Of a stretch of DNA of 64,000 nucleotides, positions 32,899 through 45,916 are shown one piece after another. Source of the DNA: Pectinophora gossypiella (Eukaryota; Arthropoda; Insecta; Lepidoptera; Gelechiidae). The stretch is from contig NC_065425.1 of NCBI RefSeq assembly GCF_024362695.1, positions 11,413,001 through 11,477,000 on the forward strand, in the 5' to 3' direction. The notes under the pieces were generated by a model, which made no database searches, was not told the DNA's origin, and worked only from the letters and a program-made list of their open reading frames with translations. Numbering within the stretch: position 1 is the first letter of the stretch; each line of letters starts with the position of its first letter. The translations under genes and the position numbers were made by a program.

Positions 32899-35800
32899 AT
32901 GGCCGAGAAGGTAAGTTTCTTTAAGTTTATTTGTTTACGTTATACCACCTTCGTCTTTTACGCTAATAGCTGTAGAATGTACCGTTGTATTAAAAACTCC
33001 TTTGTGAGTTTTTTTTACAAAAAGGTCAGGATAACACCTGCCTAAATGTCATGCTTCCATCATTTTGGCTTGTTAAATTAAATTGTGAGTGTTATTTTCC
33101 GAAACAACTGTCGTAAATAATGCTTTAGATGTTCTAAATTACTGTGGAGTTGTTGCAAAATTATGTGAAATTCTTGTTTTTGTATCAGGTTAGGTTTTGA
33201 TTTGTTGTTTTACAAAAATATGCTGCTTTCTTCGGTGGCTTGTTTGTATTATAGTTGGGTAAGTTGGGACTAAGTAACATTTATACCAATATTACATCTA
33301 AATTGTTAGATATTTTTCTACATAATATAGTAAACAACTCCTCAAATTGGATAACAGAGCTATAATAGATCAAACAGAGCTATCGCCTAGGACAATAATA
33401 AATTGGAGGCTTGCATTTCTTTATATAATTGTGTGCACAAGAACATTTCAAGACTCTTCAACAGCATGTGTGTCTACGATAGAATTAAAAAAACATTTTT
33501 TTACAGAAAATCCAAGAAAACCCTATACCAGAGGAACAGGCAGAGCAACCATCAAACCTAAGCATGCCAGAGAAGCCATTGGATAAAACAGCAGCACAAG
33601 TAGATAAAACAGCAGCACAACCGGATAAAGCAGCACCGCTGCCTGTTCCGGTCACACCAACCCCACAGATCTCAGTGCCGTCATTTACGAAGACCCCCCC
33701 AAATGATCTCTACAGAAGATTATTGCCCGCAGTGTTGTTTCTGCTCACATTTGTCACTGTGATGACCATGCTGCTGATCTATATGGATACTGTTGGTAAG
33801 TTTTGTTGTTTAGGTTATAATGCACAAAACAACCTTTTACTATATTATCGCTGAGCTACATGGGTCGTTAAGTTTGTGGACGGTTGCAGTGCAAAGCTGA
33901 AGTATGAACTATTTGCTCTTATTTGTATGGCGCGCGTTTTGCGCTTACATGGCTCTCTTTGTTCTAATGCGTCGTATAAATCATTTGGAAAATATGTATG
34001 AGGTATGAGGCTGCATGTATGTATGGATTATCATGGCTAATTTATTTGTTTGTGTCTTGTCAGCCCTAGGTGCCCAGCAGTTCCGCCTGAACATGTCCCG
34101 CGACTATGAGCTGGCTCGCATCGGGCAGGCCTCCGCCCCGCTGGTGGCGTACGTGCGGCAGCTGCACCTGGCGCCGCGCGGGCCGCACCGCTTGCCGTCC
34201 GCGCCCGCGCCCACCGAGAAGAATGCTGTGCTCGATCGGCTTTTAGGAGAAGTGGTGAATATTTATTTATGTTACAACTTTATGTAGTATTTTAATAGGC
34301 TCACATCTTTATCCCAATTGGATTAGTCAGAGGTACAACCATCGCAAAATTAACTAAGTACCTACACCTCAATGGGCTTTGAAAGTCAAAGTGAAGTGTT
34401 TTTAATGATAATGCAAAAATTCATAATGCGTAAAAGGTATTTTGTAATATTTTGTGACAAAGCGACGGTGTAACAAAATATGGACTTAACAAAAAGAAAA
34501 GGAAGGAATAAAATTAAAAAAAAAATGAGTAGCAAATAAAAAAATATTATTATTAAAAATTATCTATAAAAAAAAATAAGAAGAGATAAGAGATTTTTTC
34601 CTACATACAATATGATTTCCATAAAAACCCCATGTCACGTCCACCCCCGGCAGTCAAACGGCACGTTCATCGAGTACCTGCCCCGCGGCGCGCGCTCGCC
34701 CACGTCGGCGTACCTGGAGGCGGCCCGCGGCTGGGCGGGCGTCGTGGTGCGCGCCGCCGCGCGCGACTACCTGGCGCTGCGCGGCGCCGCGCGCCCGCTG
34801 CACGCCTGCCTCAGCCCCACCGACCACCCCAGGGAGGTCAGCTGCGCATTTTTTGCACCTATTCTTCTCTTTTAGGATTCCGGAGGCCCCTTAACAACTT
34901 GTCGATCGTGTCATACTAAATGGATATAGATTGCTAAAAAAATACTGACTTGTAACGATCGACACGTGTACATCCTAATTGGGGTAGTCAATGGTCTATC
35001 GCAAGATGAGCTAAGTACCCAAGCCGCACCGAGCTTCCTGTTAGACCAACGTGATAGGTAGTCAGCCGTATATCCGTCTATAATGGTCAAGCCAACTGTG
35101 TCTACATCTTACTATATAGATAACTTCAGAATGGTAAGCAAGTTGCAACAACATACGACAAATAAAAAAAAACATACAGGACCATGACGATGTAATCTCC
35201 AAAAACTGAAACGTTGAATTATACCAAACTTTAGAATTAGTTAAATAATGAAACTTGGTCCCAACTCCCAAGTGACATAACTTATCACTCACAATAACAT
35301 AATAATAATCCTGGTGGGGACATATCACAACAATCACTTTGTGAGCCCTTGTTTGGTTAGGTCATTGCAGACTGATCACCCGATTGTCCGAAAGTAAGAT
35401 GATCCGTACTTCGGAAGATGTGAGTACGTAATCGTTACATGACTCATATCAGGGGCCTTTGAAGACTCAATGATAAACCTGGTTATGACCCCGATTGGTA
35501 ATCTACCGCTTAACCCACACGACAGAAGAATAACAAGATGTCCGGCAGGTGACGTACCAGGAGTCGGACAGCCACTCGTCGGCGTTCAGCTCGCGCGTGC
35601 TGTGCCTGCCGCTGTACACCGTGTTGCTGGCGGCGGACGCCACCGAGGCCGACTACGTGCTGCTGGGCGGCGACAGCGTGCTGCCGGCGCTGCGCCATGT
35701 GCCCTTCCAACAGGTGCACTTGCAGGTCAGTACAGGAAATTAGTCGAAAAATTTTGGGGATATTTTAGAAATTTAGGGGTTTTCTAAACTTTAGGAAGAT

Positions 35801-36570
35801 TTTGTGAATTTAGGGGATTTTTTTAATTTTAGGAAGATTTTGTGAATTTAGGGGATTTTTAAAATTTTAGGGAGATTTGGGAAATTTTTGGAGATATTTG
35901 AAATTTTAGGGACATTTTAGAAATTTAAGGGATTTTTCTAAACTTTAGGAAGATTTTGTGACTATAGGGGATTTTTTTTAATTTTAGGAAGATTTTGTGA
36001 ATTTAGGGGATTTTTTTAATTTTAGGAAGATTTTGTGAATTTAGGGGATTTTTAAAATTTTAGGGAGATTTGGGAAATTTTGGACATATTTGAAATTTTA
36101 AGGACATTTTAAAAATTTAAGGGATTTTTCTAAACTTTAGGAAGATTTTGTGAATTTACGTGATTTTTAAAATTTTATGGAGATTTGGCAAATTTTGAGG
36201 ATTTTTGAAATTTTAGGGACAGTTTAGAAATTTAGGGGAGAAAATATATTTTGAAGTGACTTATATATATTGGGGTGTGGGGAGAATTCGTAAACTTTGG
36301 GGTAGTCCTGGAAACGAGACGAAAAATGTGCCTAAACACATATTTTTGTGCGCTTACATGAAAACTACCTTCTTTTATTTATCCATTAGATTAGGGCCTT
36401 TATACACTATTATTTGCATCGATGGGAACGCGTGTTTTTGTCCGCAGGTATTAGACATCCGCATGACAGACGCGGAGGTCCGGAACAAGACGACTGCATT
36501 CTTGCAATCTCACAATTATACTGTTGCCGCAACCTTCCCTGACGGCATCATGTATCACCTCAACGAGTAG
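32899..36570 (+). CDS. S: Star-family type II membrane protein
   Basis: Six exons with phase-continuous GT/AG borders: 32899-32910 (MAEK), 33507-33795, 34064-34254, 34654-34836, 35549-35725, 36448-36570 (TAG). Total 324 residues. Residues about 5-75 form a Pro/Ala/Lys-rich cytoplasmic tail. A membrane segment follows (LLPAVLFLLTFVTVMTMLL, about 79-97), then a lumenal domain with FkbM/Star-like features: NGTFIEYLP, GWAGVVVRAAARDYLALR, LHACLSPTDHPREV, RVLCLPLYTVLLAADATEAD, and a C-terminal NYTVAATFPDGIMYHLN. Drosophila Star escorts the EGF-receptor ligand Spitz from the ER to the Golgi. Canonical SAM-binding residues are not obvious, as in other Star proteins. Exons 3-5 are very GC-rich compared with the AT-rich introns. 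Drosophila Star is longer, so a paralogue is possible. Confidence 0.75.
35735..36248 (+). repeat. AT-rich minisatellite in the last Star intron
   Basis: About 500 bp of imperfect units such as GGAAGATTTTGTGAATTTAG, GGGATTTTT and GGGAGATTTGGGAAATTTT, arranged in larger blocks that repeat about every 200 bp. It ends 200 bp before the acceptor of the last exon. Confidence 0.9.
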
Positions 36571-37639
36571 CAGTGAGGCTTTGAAAGATATCACTTGGTT
36601 GGAAGAGTAGGGATTCATATTTTCGATGTTAAAACAACATTTATGCCGAGCTTAGTAAAGTACCCAGGTGGTGATTATAGCAGACACCAACATAATTTTA
36701 ATTTACATTACATTACAGCTAAAGAACTCCTGGCGATTTTAATGAAAATTGACAATTTGTATTAATTCCATGCAGAAACTTTGTAAATACTAGACCGATT
36801 TTCATAATTCAATAAGTGAATTTCCGGGTTTGCCGACTATACCAATTGGGTTATTCAAAAGTACCTCTATCGCAGGATGAACTAAGTACCTACACCAGCT
36901 AGGTGAAGCTTTCTCTTATTCCAACGTTAATAATCGTTGATCCTCCTCATTGTTATTCGTCAGACGACAACTTGCAGCCAATTTTGTTGCTAATGCCCTA
37001 AAAACTAAGCATTTTTTCAAGATTTTTCAACATCGGCTATGTGATAATAATCAAAAAGTTGATTAGCTATTGCGAATTTGGCGTTTTGTCTTCTATGGTA
37101 GATCGGTCTATACAGTGTTGTCAGGTAAAAAATACAATTCCTACTCTTATAACCGAGTTGTCCAATGAGTTAGTTATGACAGATTTTGATCGCAGTGTCA
37201 AAATGTGTTTGTCAAAGCTTTAGTTTTCATAATACATCAACTTTTACATTTTGATGTGTGACAACGGAAAAATCTGTCAAAATTAATTTAAAAAAATATT
37301 CCACTTTTTAAGTCAGAATGTCGCGTCTGTCTACACTTTTTGTCTATCCAGCACGATTATCGATTCAATGGTTTTGGCACGTCTTACCAACACAGTTATT
37401 TGGCATAAGTTATCATTTTACGAAGACACATTAAATAAGTGCTACTAAGAAAAAAAATAAAGAAGTCTTTACAATATTTTTCTATAATAAAAATAAAATA
37501 AATAATAGAATAACATTGCTATTCTCGCAACGATTTTATGCGTTTTCGTAAAATGCAATTTAATGTAACAAAAATATATTGGAAAATTGAAATCGATAAA
37601 ATCAACTGTGATGACTTGTATGTCAAAGTTTAAGATCTG

Positions 37640-37793
37640 TGGAGGTAAATAGGCCACATCGAAGCAATACATCTAAAGAGAGCTATATTGCAAGTTGACA
37701 TTTGCGCATATAAAAGCAAATGCAGACAAATATCAAATAGCAATATTGCTTTTTTAGGTGAACTGCTTCGATGTGGCCTTTTTAACTCCCCTG
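37640..37793. repeat. Hairpin MITE, family H, best-preserved type
   Basis: Nearly palindromic, about 140 bp: GGCCACATCGAAGCAATACA at the left, ending TTCGATGTGGCC at the right, with an AGC(A)ATATTGC motif in each arm and a loop rich in TTGACATTTGCGCATATAAA. T/A-rich plus C-rich flanks (TTTTTAACTCCCC). The window has eight copies. Confidence 0.8.
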
Positions 37794-38417
37794 TTCCTAT
37801 TCAGTCTAATTGTATATGTATGTAACACATTATATGCGTGAAAAGTTTACAAAAAAAAAAACACGTAAAATTAAGGGAAAAAAAATATAAGCATCAAACT
37901 ATCTAAATTAATAAAATATTTTGTTATTAGTACCTATTGTTTTGAGTAACTGTTTGGTACCAAAATTGGTATATAAATTGTATGGAAGTTTCTTTATTTC
38001 TTTGTAAAGTCACAAGTTTTTTTATGACACTAAATTAAAATATATATTTATCTTCTAAAAAGTATCAGTTCACTAAAAATCTCAATAAGTATTATTTTTC
38101 TTAGCAGATCTGTCGATTTATTAATTTTAATGTGATTTTAAATTAAGTTTTAATCTTGAATATTTTTTTAAAGTGTTTTACTTTCATTTAATGTATTTGT
38201 CATGTCATGTGAATGTGCCTTAGGATTCTGTGGATAGTATATAATGTCGCGTCCGAAAACAGTCGAAAGTTGCATTTAAAATTAATATTTTCTTTAGTCT
38301 TTTAGATTTTTTGTATTGTTGAGGACTTTTATTTAAACTGCGTTTCTTTAAGATGCAGAAATCTGTTGTCGTTTTTATTTTTTACTTATTATATTTCCAT
38401 AGAAATAACTGTGATTC

Positions 38418-38562
38418 TAAAAAGGGCCGTTCAAGCAATTCATCTAAAAAAACAATATTGCTATTTGACGTTTGTTTGAATTGCGCTCTTACTTTTTTAT
38501 GCGCAAATGTCAGATAGCAATATTGCTATTATAGATGAATTGTTTCAATGTGGCCTTTTTTA
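38418..38562. repeat. Hairpin MITE, family H
   Basis: Arms GGCCGTTCAAGCAATTCATC and GATGAATTGTTTCAATGTGG with AATATTGC motifs in both arms. Lies 630 bp from the previous copy. Confidence 0.75.
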
Positions 38563-41500
38563 TAAGCGGCATAAATCTATTATAGTCAAAATTTGTTTTC
38601 ATGACCAGTTTTCGAACGCGACAATATTATTAAGTATGGATTGGATATTGTCAAATGCTCATGATAATGGAACCACGTATTTTAGATATAAATATAGGAA
38701 TGCACTGTATTGTCTTTATAAACTCAATTTTACGAGAATGCGGCGCGGGTATGTCTACAGGTCGTCCTAAAAAGTTGTTTTTTTTTTTTAATTTTACCAA
38801 AATCCTATAGCTATTTCGAATTTACAAAAAAAAAAATAAAAAAAATTATGCTAATTGCCTCTTTATAGGTAATTTTGTCATGCATGAATATCTTTTTTGC
38901 CCCTTTTCGTGTTTGGCGCGAAGTTTTTTTTTTTTTTAATTTTATTTTCGTGGGCGACCTGTGGCTTGTTGGACAATAAATAAGGTTTGTGCGAAAGGTT
39001 GTTACATGGTATGTGTAGGGTAGATAGTACGTCAGTATTCAACGAATGTTAGCTCGTAATGTTAGTTAGGCAAGCAATTCAACACTAAGCTATTTGAATC
39101 TACACAGTTTTAGACAACACTTTAAATTGTTAATTAAATTGATGATCAATTTGTCTTCATATGGGAAAAGTGAAAGTTTATGATAATGTTTGCTACTGTT
39201 CGTTATTCGAATTGCATAGCAATGCATCATTGCTTACACATCAGATTAACACAGACTATAATTTATAAAGAACGATTATCACGTGCTCAGCGGTGAAGGA
39301 AAACATCGTGAGGAAACACACTGTTCCCGAGAAATGCGTTTCGGTGGTATGTGACCTAACCTGTATTGGACAAGATTTTCCTTTGCGGGTTGGAAGGTCA
39401 GACGGGCAGTCGCTTCTATAAAAAAACCGAACCTGTCAAATCTTCAGGTTAGGTAAGGGAGCCCGTGGAAATTAAAAAAAACATTTGAGACGATTTTATT
39501 TGTTTTTATCTATTTTGCTATGTTCGATGTAGTTTACTTCATCATTTTAACTCTTCGCATGTATTTCGATCACGCGACGTCTAAGAATAATTGATTAGAA
39601 ATTCCAATAAAATAATGGTATCCAATCCCATCTGAAGACGATTTGGTCAAGATGAAAAAAATATTTAAAAAATTAAGCCTTCATGAATCTAAATTTAAGA
39701 CACTGCCAATTTAATTTGATTATTTATTTTAACGTATTTTAGATTACTTAGCCAAATTCTGATTCCATCCAAGCGATCGCGACAAGTGAGAACATAATGA
39801 TTATTAATTTAATCTTTTTTCAGAAATCAATAATTCCACAGATTTTTCTCTGTTCATGCTTAAATAAGCTTTCATTTTTAATGCTAAACGCGCAAATGGC
39901 TTTTAATGGATCCATTCCATACTTTTATTATTTAATTTAATTCCATAATTTAATATGTATAAGACTGAATCGAATATATATTTTGAAGAATCAAACAAAT
40001 AACGAATGAACAAATTGTTAATTTATTTTCGTATTAATTATTTTCAGTATTAATTTTAATGAATTAATCTATTTTAATTTTATTAAGCAAATGATGACAA
40101 CGTTTTAATTAATTTGAATGATTTAGAATGTACGTTTAATTTTAAGAATCTTTGTGTTAGGCTTAGTTTTATATGCGCTCAATTTTTCACGAATAAAAAG
40201 GCTTTAAATTATTTGTCTCTTTCCTTTTTACAATTACCACGTCCTTATGTTTCTTCGATAGTATCGATATTCTTACTATTGGCCAACGTGGTGATTGGTG
40301 GTTTATTAGAGGAGAGCAACATTTTATAGTTTTTCCCGTATAACGCACCGTTTCTTAGATATTTTGAATTATTTTGAACTGCTAGGTACTAGTTTATATT
40401 ATGCAAAATAAATCAAAATTTGACTCCCTCTAACCAACTCCCACGGCTATTTTACTACAACATACATTTTAAACATTATTCGAAGAAAGAATTTCAGAAA
40501 ATTTAATATAAATTCCGAGGATAAGCTTGACAAGTCAAAATACACATACCATATTTCGGCTAGTGATGTATGGATGTATTGCCGTACCTTACCATAATAT
40601 GGCAAAGAAAGGATCAGACGTGTGTGAGGAAACACAAACACTAAGTTCAGGTAATAATTAATTTTATTAATACATCTCATTCTTGACAAACGTCTCATTC
40701 CGCCTTCAACTTAACTCTATCCAAATCAATTCTATAACATATAAACAATATAATTGAACAATACTTTCTATACAGTATACATCTCCAATTTACTCTGAAA
40801 ATATATTAGCAAAAGTAGGTACACAAAGTTACAAAATAATAATTGTGCGAAATTGATCATGACACTTTAACATTGAAAATATACATTTAGAAGAACTAAA
40901 ACTAATAAAATCATCTTTATAATCAACTACAAATTAATTTAAACCAAAATTATTGCTTTGAAATCTCCATGAATTTGTATGGAAGAGCTAGTTGAACTAA
41001 AGTTTATATTTACATAGCCCGTGTTGTGATGGTGTTGAAGAAATAGGTGGAAAATCTATGCATACGATAACTACAAGCGTGCAAGTAAAGACAAATAGAA
41101 CATAATTAAATCCGAAGTACTTTTGGCAATCACCCCTTGTAATTTGTCAAATCGAGCACCTTATTTTTTAATATTGTCGTATAAAATTCGTCATTGTTTT
41201 CGTGTTATAACAACCATCACAACACAGGTAAAATTAAAACTAGGCACCAATATTACAGAAGCACACAAAAACGCGCCAAACACAGCGAAATGACAGCTAT
41301 TTTCCCACCAGAAAATTTGTTTTTATTTTTGATAAGACATTTTCTGCCTTTGGTCCCAACCACATTCTGCCAAGTCGACTGTGTTTAGCTTATAAATTAA
41401 GAAGTAAAATTTAATGGAATAGTGCATTGATTGCAGCTGCCAAAGCACAACGATAAGGAATGGACTAAATGCAATCATTAAAATTAAAAAAATATATTCC

Positions 41501-42730
41501 TATTACGATAAATTATAAAATTGAACACTACAAGAATCTAAATACAAGAAATGTAAGTTGATTGTAATTAACATAGGATGGATAGTTTTACTAACAATAT
41601 TTTTCGTTGAAAAAGCACAAATTTTACAAAGCCTGCGCGATAAAACTAATATAAAATACAGATACATTACAAGTTTTAAGTACAAAATAAGGAAAGTAGA
41701 ATTTGTAGATATTATCTATCAGTAAAGGTCACGTATTGTGTTCGTTATACATATTTTCTGTATCTTTACAATGCCATCACTATAACACTTAAGTTACACT
41801 ATATATTTGACACGCCTACATCGATTCGGCTTGGTTTCGCCAACGGTGTTTCAAGTACCTATTATACCATAGAAAAACAATACTGTATAAAACTTAATCC
41901 AGTTCGCCGCGACACAGTAACCGCGCTAAACTCTTCGCGAATATCAACGGTTGCGTGCGACCAATAACCGTACGACTAGGGAATGCAATGAAAAGTAATT
42001 TAAATCTTGTAATTTTTTCCGATCTCGCGGGATCTCGATATAAAGAAATATTTAAATTAAGTAAATGGGTCATTAATCATTTAAACACGAGTATTAGGAA
42101 TAAATGACATTTTAAAGTTTAAACACTTCATTTTCCTTTGAAACTTATACAAATAAGTTTCCGTAATCTCATTATTTGTAATATTTGATTTGATTATTTT
42201 TAATGTCTGTAGTAAAGTAATCGATAGAATCAAAACTTAAATACGATCAAACACCGATGATGCAACCAAACGCAGATTATCATAATATTCATTCGAAGCG
42301 GGTATAAAAATATTCTATGATAATAACACGAAAATTCAACAATTCTAGTTGAACTACAACCTGCTTTAAAGGTACTTAAGGTAATTTTGATAAATGTATT
42401 TAATATTTATCCACTTCGAGACCCAAATTCTAGGTATATTCTTTGAGGGAAAATGGTCTGTTTTGTATTACATTTGCCATGAAAAATATTGCTGGACCAC
42501 GTTGAAAAAATTTGACTACAAGTAACAGGATTTATATAATTTAAAGCACGAATTATGTAGAATATTTGTAATTTTCATGTCACATTTGTCATTTTATTTA
42601 AAAAAATCTGCGCGTATGTTTACAAAGGTAAGTATTTGTCGATGTTAGTAACCTAAATGCCATGCACAGAAATAAATTTCATTTCATTACAATAAATTTG
42701 GTAGGATAAAAAATTCCAATACAGATAAGT

Positions 42731-42870
42731 CTTAAAAGGCCACATTGAAACGATTAATCTGAAAAAGCAATTTGACATTTGTGCATATTTAAAGTAAGTG
42801 CGGAATCTCAACAAATGTCTAATAACAATATTGCTTTTTAGATGAATTGCTTTTCACTGTTCTGCCACAT
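42731..42870. repeat. Hairpin MITE, family H
   Basis: Left arm GGCCACATTGAAACGATTAA, right arm GATGAATTGCTTTTCACTGT. The right end is more decayed. Confidence 0.65.
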
Positions 42871-43402
42871 TATGTGCCGAGTAAATCTACTTACTTTTTA
42901 ATTCTGTTTCTGTACGTGTAAATTTAGGTAAGCGGGTTGTCCACCCTAGAACAAATCGTCACTAATATCAGGTGAGATTGTGGTCAAACGCGAGCCTATA
43001 TTATTTTTAAAGTATAGCTATTTGCGATTTGTGCTCCGTATGTAATGTGTCTCTTGACTTGGTTTTACCACTTGTCTGGACAAATTGGGAGCGCTGAAGG
43101 CTCACAAGGAGATGCCGCGCGCTTTATAGCCTACGATGGAACACGCTTTTAAAACAAATATCCTTACTAAATATTTACAAACTTGATAAATCAACATCCC
43201 ACTTTCCCTCAAATTATTAATTATTGCCTAAATGAGAATGTCACGTAATCGGGGCAGTTAATTACAATTAGATTACCACTGATCAAATAAATATATTTAA
43301 TTTAATTTACACTATCTCAAGTTTTTATATAAAATATCGCTATAACTTAACTTTTATCAAAATACTTATAGTGACTGAAAACGTCAAGAATAAAACCAAG
43401 AA

Positions 43403-43547
43403 AAGGTCGCAGCAATATTGCAGCAATTCATCTAAAAACAAATATTGCTATATGGCATTTGCGCATATAAAAAAGAGTGCGCAGTGTCAAAAAATATCAA
43501 ATAGCAATATTGCTTGTTTTGGACGAATTGCTTCAATGTGGTTTTTG
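43403..43547. repeat. Hairpin MITE, family H
   Basis: Arms around GCAGCAATTCATCTAAAAAC and GACGAATTGCTTCAATGTGG, loop with GCATTTGCGCATATAAAA. Confidence 0.7.
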
Positions 43548-43993
43548 TTAGCCCCCTTATCAACTGTAAAATTATTATAATTTTATAAATAAATAAATCA
43601 TAAGTTTAGTTACAGCGATTTTAATTTTACTATTTTTATACATACAAACCGTGTGATACTTTCAAATCTCTCCTACTTATTATTCCTGAAGCTAAAATTA
43701 TACATATTAAATGCTGATCGGATTTAAAAGAAAATAAATATCTTTAGCGAAGGTAACTTAGAGTTAATTCATTTCAATCAATTCTATTTAGTAGGTAATC
43801 ATTTGCCACATTCTGGCAACACTGATTGGTAATATTAACCAGTTTTACCATGTTAAGACTGTTTTGGAATCAATATTGTAAGTATTGCTATATGCATAGA
43901 TCAATGGGAAAGAGTTGATAATAGGAATGTAAAGGTGAATGAGCTTTAAAGTATGCGTTTGGCGGGGGTGTGCTGCCGCCAAAGGATGTTTGT

Positions 43994-44196
43994 CGGGGTA
44001 CTATTCTGAGCATAGTACCCCGCTAGCCACAAGCTGGTAGTGTTACTAGGAATTGACGATCCAACGGTGTCATGTTGGATGTTGTATATATGCGTCGCGC
44101 TGTGTAAACTTCGATAGCGCGTTTCAGGGATGCATTATTGAATGGTGCATATGTTTCATATGGGCGGAACTAGCTGATCAATTAGTTAGGTCCGCC
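43994..44196. other. Cluster of stem-loops in a GC-richer island
   Basis: Within 200 bp: an 11-bp perfect stem (CGGGGTACTAT at 43994, ATAGTACCCCG ending 44022, 7-nt loop), CTAGCCACAAGCTGGTAG next to it, a 7-bp stem (ATCCAAC/GTTGGAT, 44059-44080) and a GGCGGA/TCCGCC stem (44163-44196). Surrounding DNA is AT-rich. No ORF, no similarity I recognise. Could be a structured RNA or part of an unknown mobile element. Confidence 0.4.
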
Positions 44197-45173
44197 ACAA
44201 TGCGATATATATGAGATAGACACTACATTTACATTACCAAATTAACTATTCATGATTTCATGACGGTCAAAAATCCAGTCCTGTTAGGAGTAAACGATAA
44301 CAAATACTTTTTTAATCTCAATCATGTGATTAGAAAAAAGTATTTTTTTAATTGGCAACATCGATCATAACTCATACGCTAGTGTTGCCAATAAAAGGGG
44401 ATTGATCTATTCAACCTTTTCATAATAAGACACTAAGGTTTCATATACATTATACACGGGATTATCTTTATTGTACACATTATATAATCTGTCAAAATTA
44501 AGAAAATAAAAAGGATAAACACTTTATATGTTACAACTTTATATAAATTAGGTTTTATAAGAAAAAAAAATAATAGAGATCATAACATGCCTCTATTAAT
44601 GTCATCTTTTTTGACAGACTATATTTTTGGGGTAACCTTCAAAACTACGTAACACGATACAATTTTAGATTTTTAAAATTGGAACTTCAACATAAATTGT
44701 CAGTACTCAATACTGCTCGTATTGATATTTTTTAATGTGATTGGCTCGAGATTTTCGTGATTAGATTTCATGGAACAACCAAGGTCACAGCCCATTTGAG
44801 CCACCCGACACCCACAGCGCACCGTATTCTTTATACGGAGTTGTATGACCGCCTCAGTCGTAAGGTCTCCACGCGCGGGCCGTGTGTGGGCCATTCGGTG
44901 ACTCGCCAGGCGCGGGCTGGGTGCCGGGTGGCTCTAATGAACTGTGGCCTTTATTATAAACAATGATGTACTTTCCAGGTTACATTCCCCAAAAAAATAT
45001 AGATAGCGCTGCTCAGTTTTGCCTTTGTTCTAATTACATGAATAACAGACATATGCATCATTTTTTTTTTGGGTATAAATGACGACCCTTGCACAACATA
45101 TCTTCCACCCATTATTATTCTGATCAAAATAAAGACAAGCAATACAGGTAGCAACATAATTCTATACATATGT

Positions 45174-45500
45174 CATCCAAATATCATCATCATCAGCCCA
45201 TTAACGTCCCCACTGCTGGGGCACGGGCCTTCCCTATGGATGGATAGGGAGATCGGGTCTTAAACCATCATGCAGGCCCAGTTGATGGTTATAGTCGTTA
45301 ATAACCATCCTAGGCTAATGCAGCCGGGACCAACGGCTTAACGTGCCTTCCGAAGCACGGTGGAGCTCGAGATGAAAACTTTTTTTTTGTGGTCACCCAT
45401 CCTATGACCGGCCTTTGCGAAAGTTGCTTAACTTCAACAATCGCAGACCGAGCGCGTTTACCGCAGCGCCAACGAGCTCCAAATAACCATCCAAATATCA
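45174..45500 (-). repeat. 5S-rRNA-headed SINE (SINE3 type) with 13-bp target duplication
   Basis: CATCCAAATATCA at 45174-45186 and 45488-45500 is a perfect 13-bp duplication. The 301-bp element reads on the minus strand: a 5S-like promoter region (TTGAAGTTAAGCAACTTTCG, GGATGGGTGACCAC), an A-run, a central domain at 45324-45360 (CCGTGCTTCGGAAGGCACGT...), a CCCAGCAGTGGGGACG motif and a GATGATGAT tail. GTTAAGCAAC and GGATGGGTGACC are hallmarks of the 5S internal promoter. Confidence 0.85.
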
Positions 45501-45714
45501 AGCCACAATTATTTTTATATATGGCTCTGCCATTACGATATATTTTTGAATAGTTATGAACCTGAGTAATGAGAAAATAGGCAATTATCACGTTATATCT
45601 GTACAGCGCCATTTTGTTTTGGATAACGTAGCCTGGGAAGTCTCCCATTGCAAGATTGTCCCAAAAATTACAATGAATCACGTGATGACGATTTGCAGAT
45701 CACCCCCTATATTT

Positions 45715-45916
45715 GGGTGAAAATCAAAATGTCAAGTTTGCTGGCGAACTTTCATATTCTTTTTTCGTGAAAAATTGGGTTCCGACATCCTTTTGGATCC
45801 TTTTTCATGTCGGAACCCAGGATCCTTTTGGATCCTTTTTTATGTCGGAACCCAATTTTTCACGAAAAAATAATATGAAATTCGCCACCAAACTTGGCAC
45901 ATTTTGATATTCACCC
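45715..45916. repeat. Long foldback (inverted repeat of about 75-80 bp arms)
   Basis: Left arm GGGTGAAAATCAAAATGTCA... through GTGAAAAATTGGGTTCCGAC; right arm mirrors it to TTTTGATATTCACCC with a few mismatches. The centre has two TCCTTTTGGATCCTTTTT units. No TTAA or TA duplication is obvious. Probably a foldback MITE. Confidence 0.75.

Noticed and set aside
34612..34653. Met in front of the fourth Star exon as an alternative start
   Set aside because: The acceptor (cggcag) at 34648-34653 and phase continuity with exon 34064-34254 explain the frame; upstream bases are intronic.
44757..44966. GC-rich 69-codon ORF
   Set aside because: Looks like part of a degraded repeat (CCACCCGACACC, GCGGGC); no recognisable protein and no splice context.
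45389..45440. Genuine 5S rRNA gene
   Set aside because: Only promoter-region motifs are kept; the element has a SINE centre, tail and target duplication.
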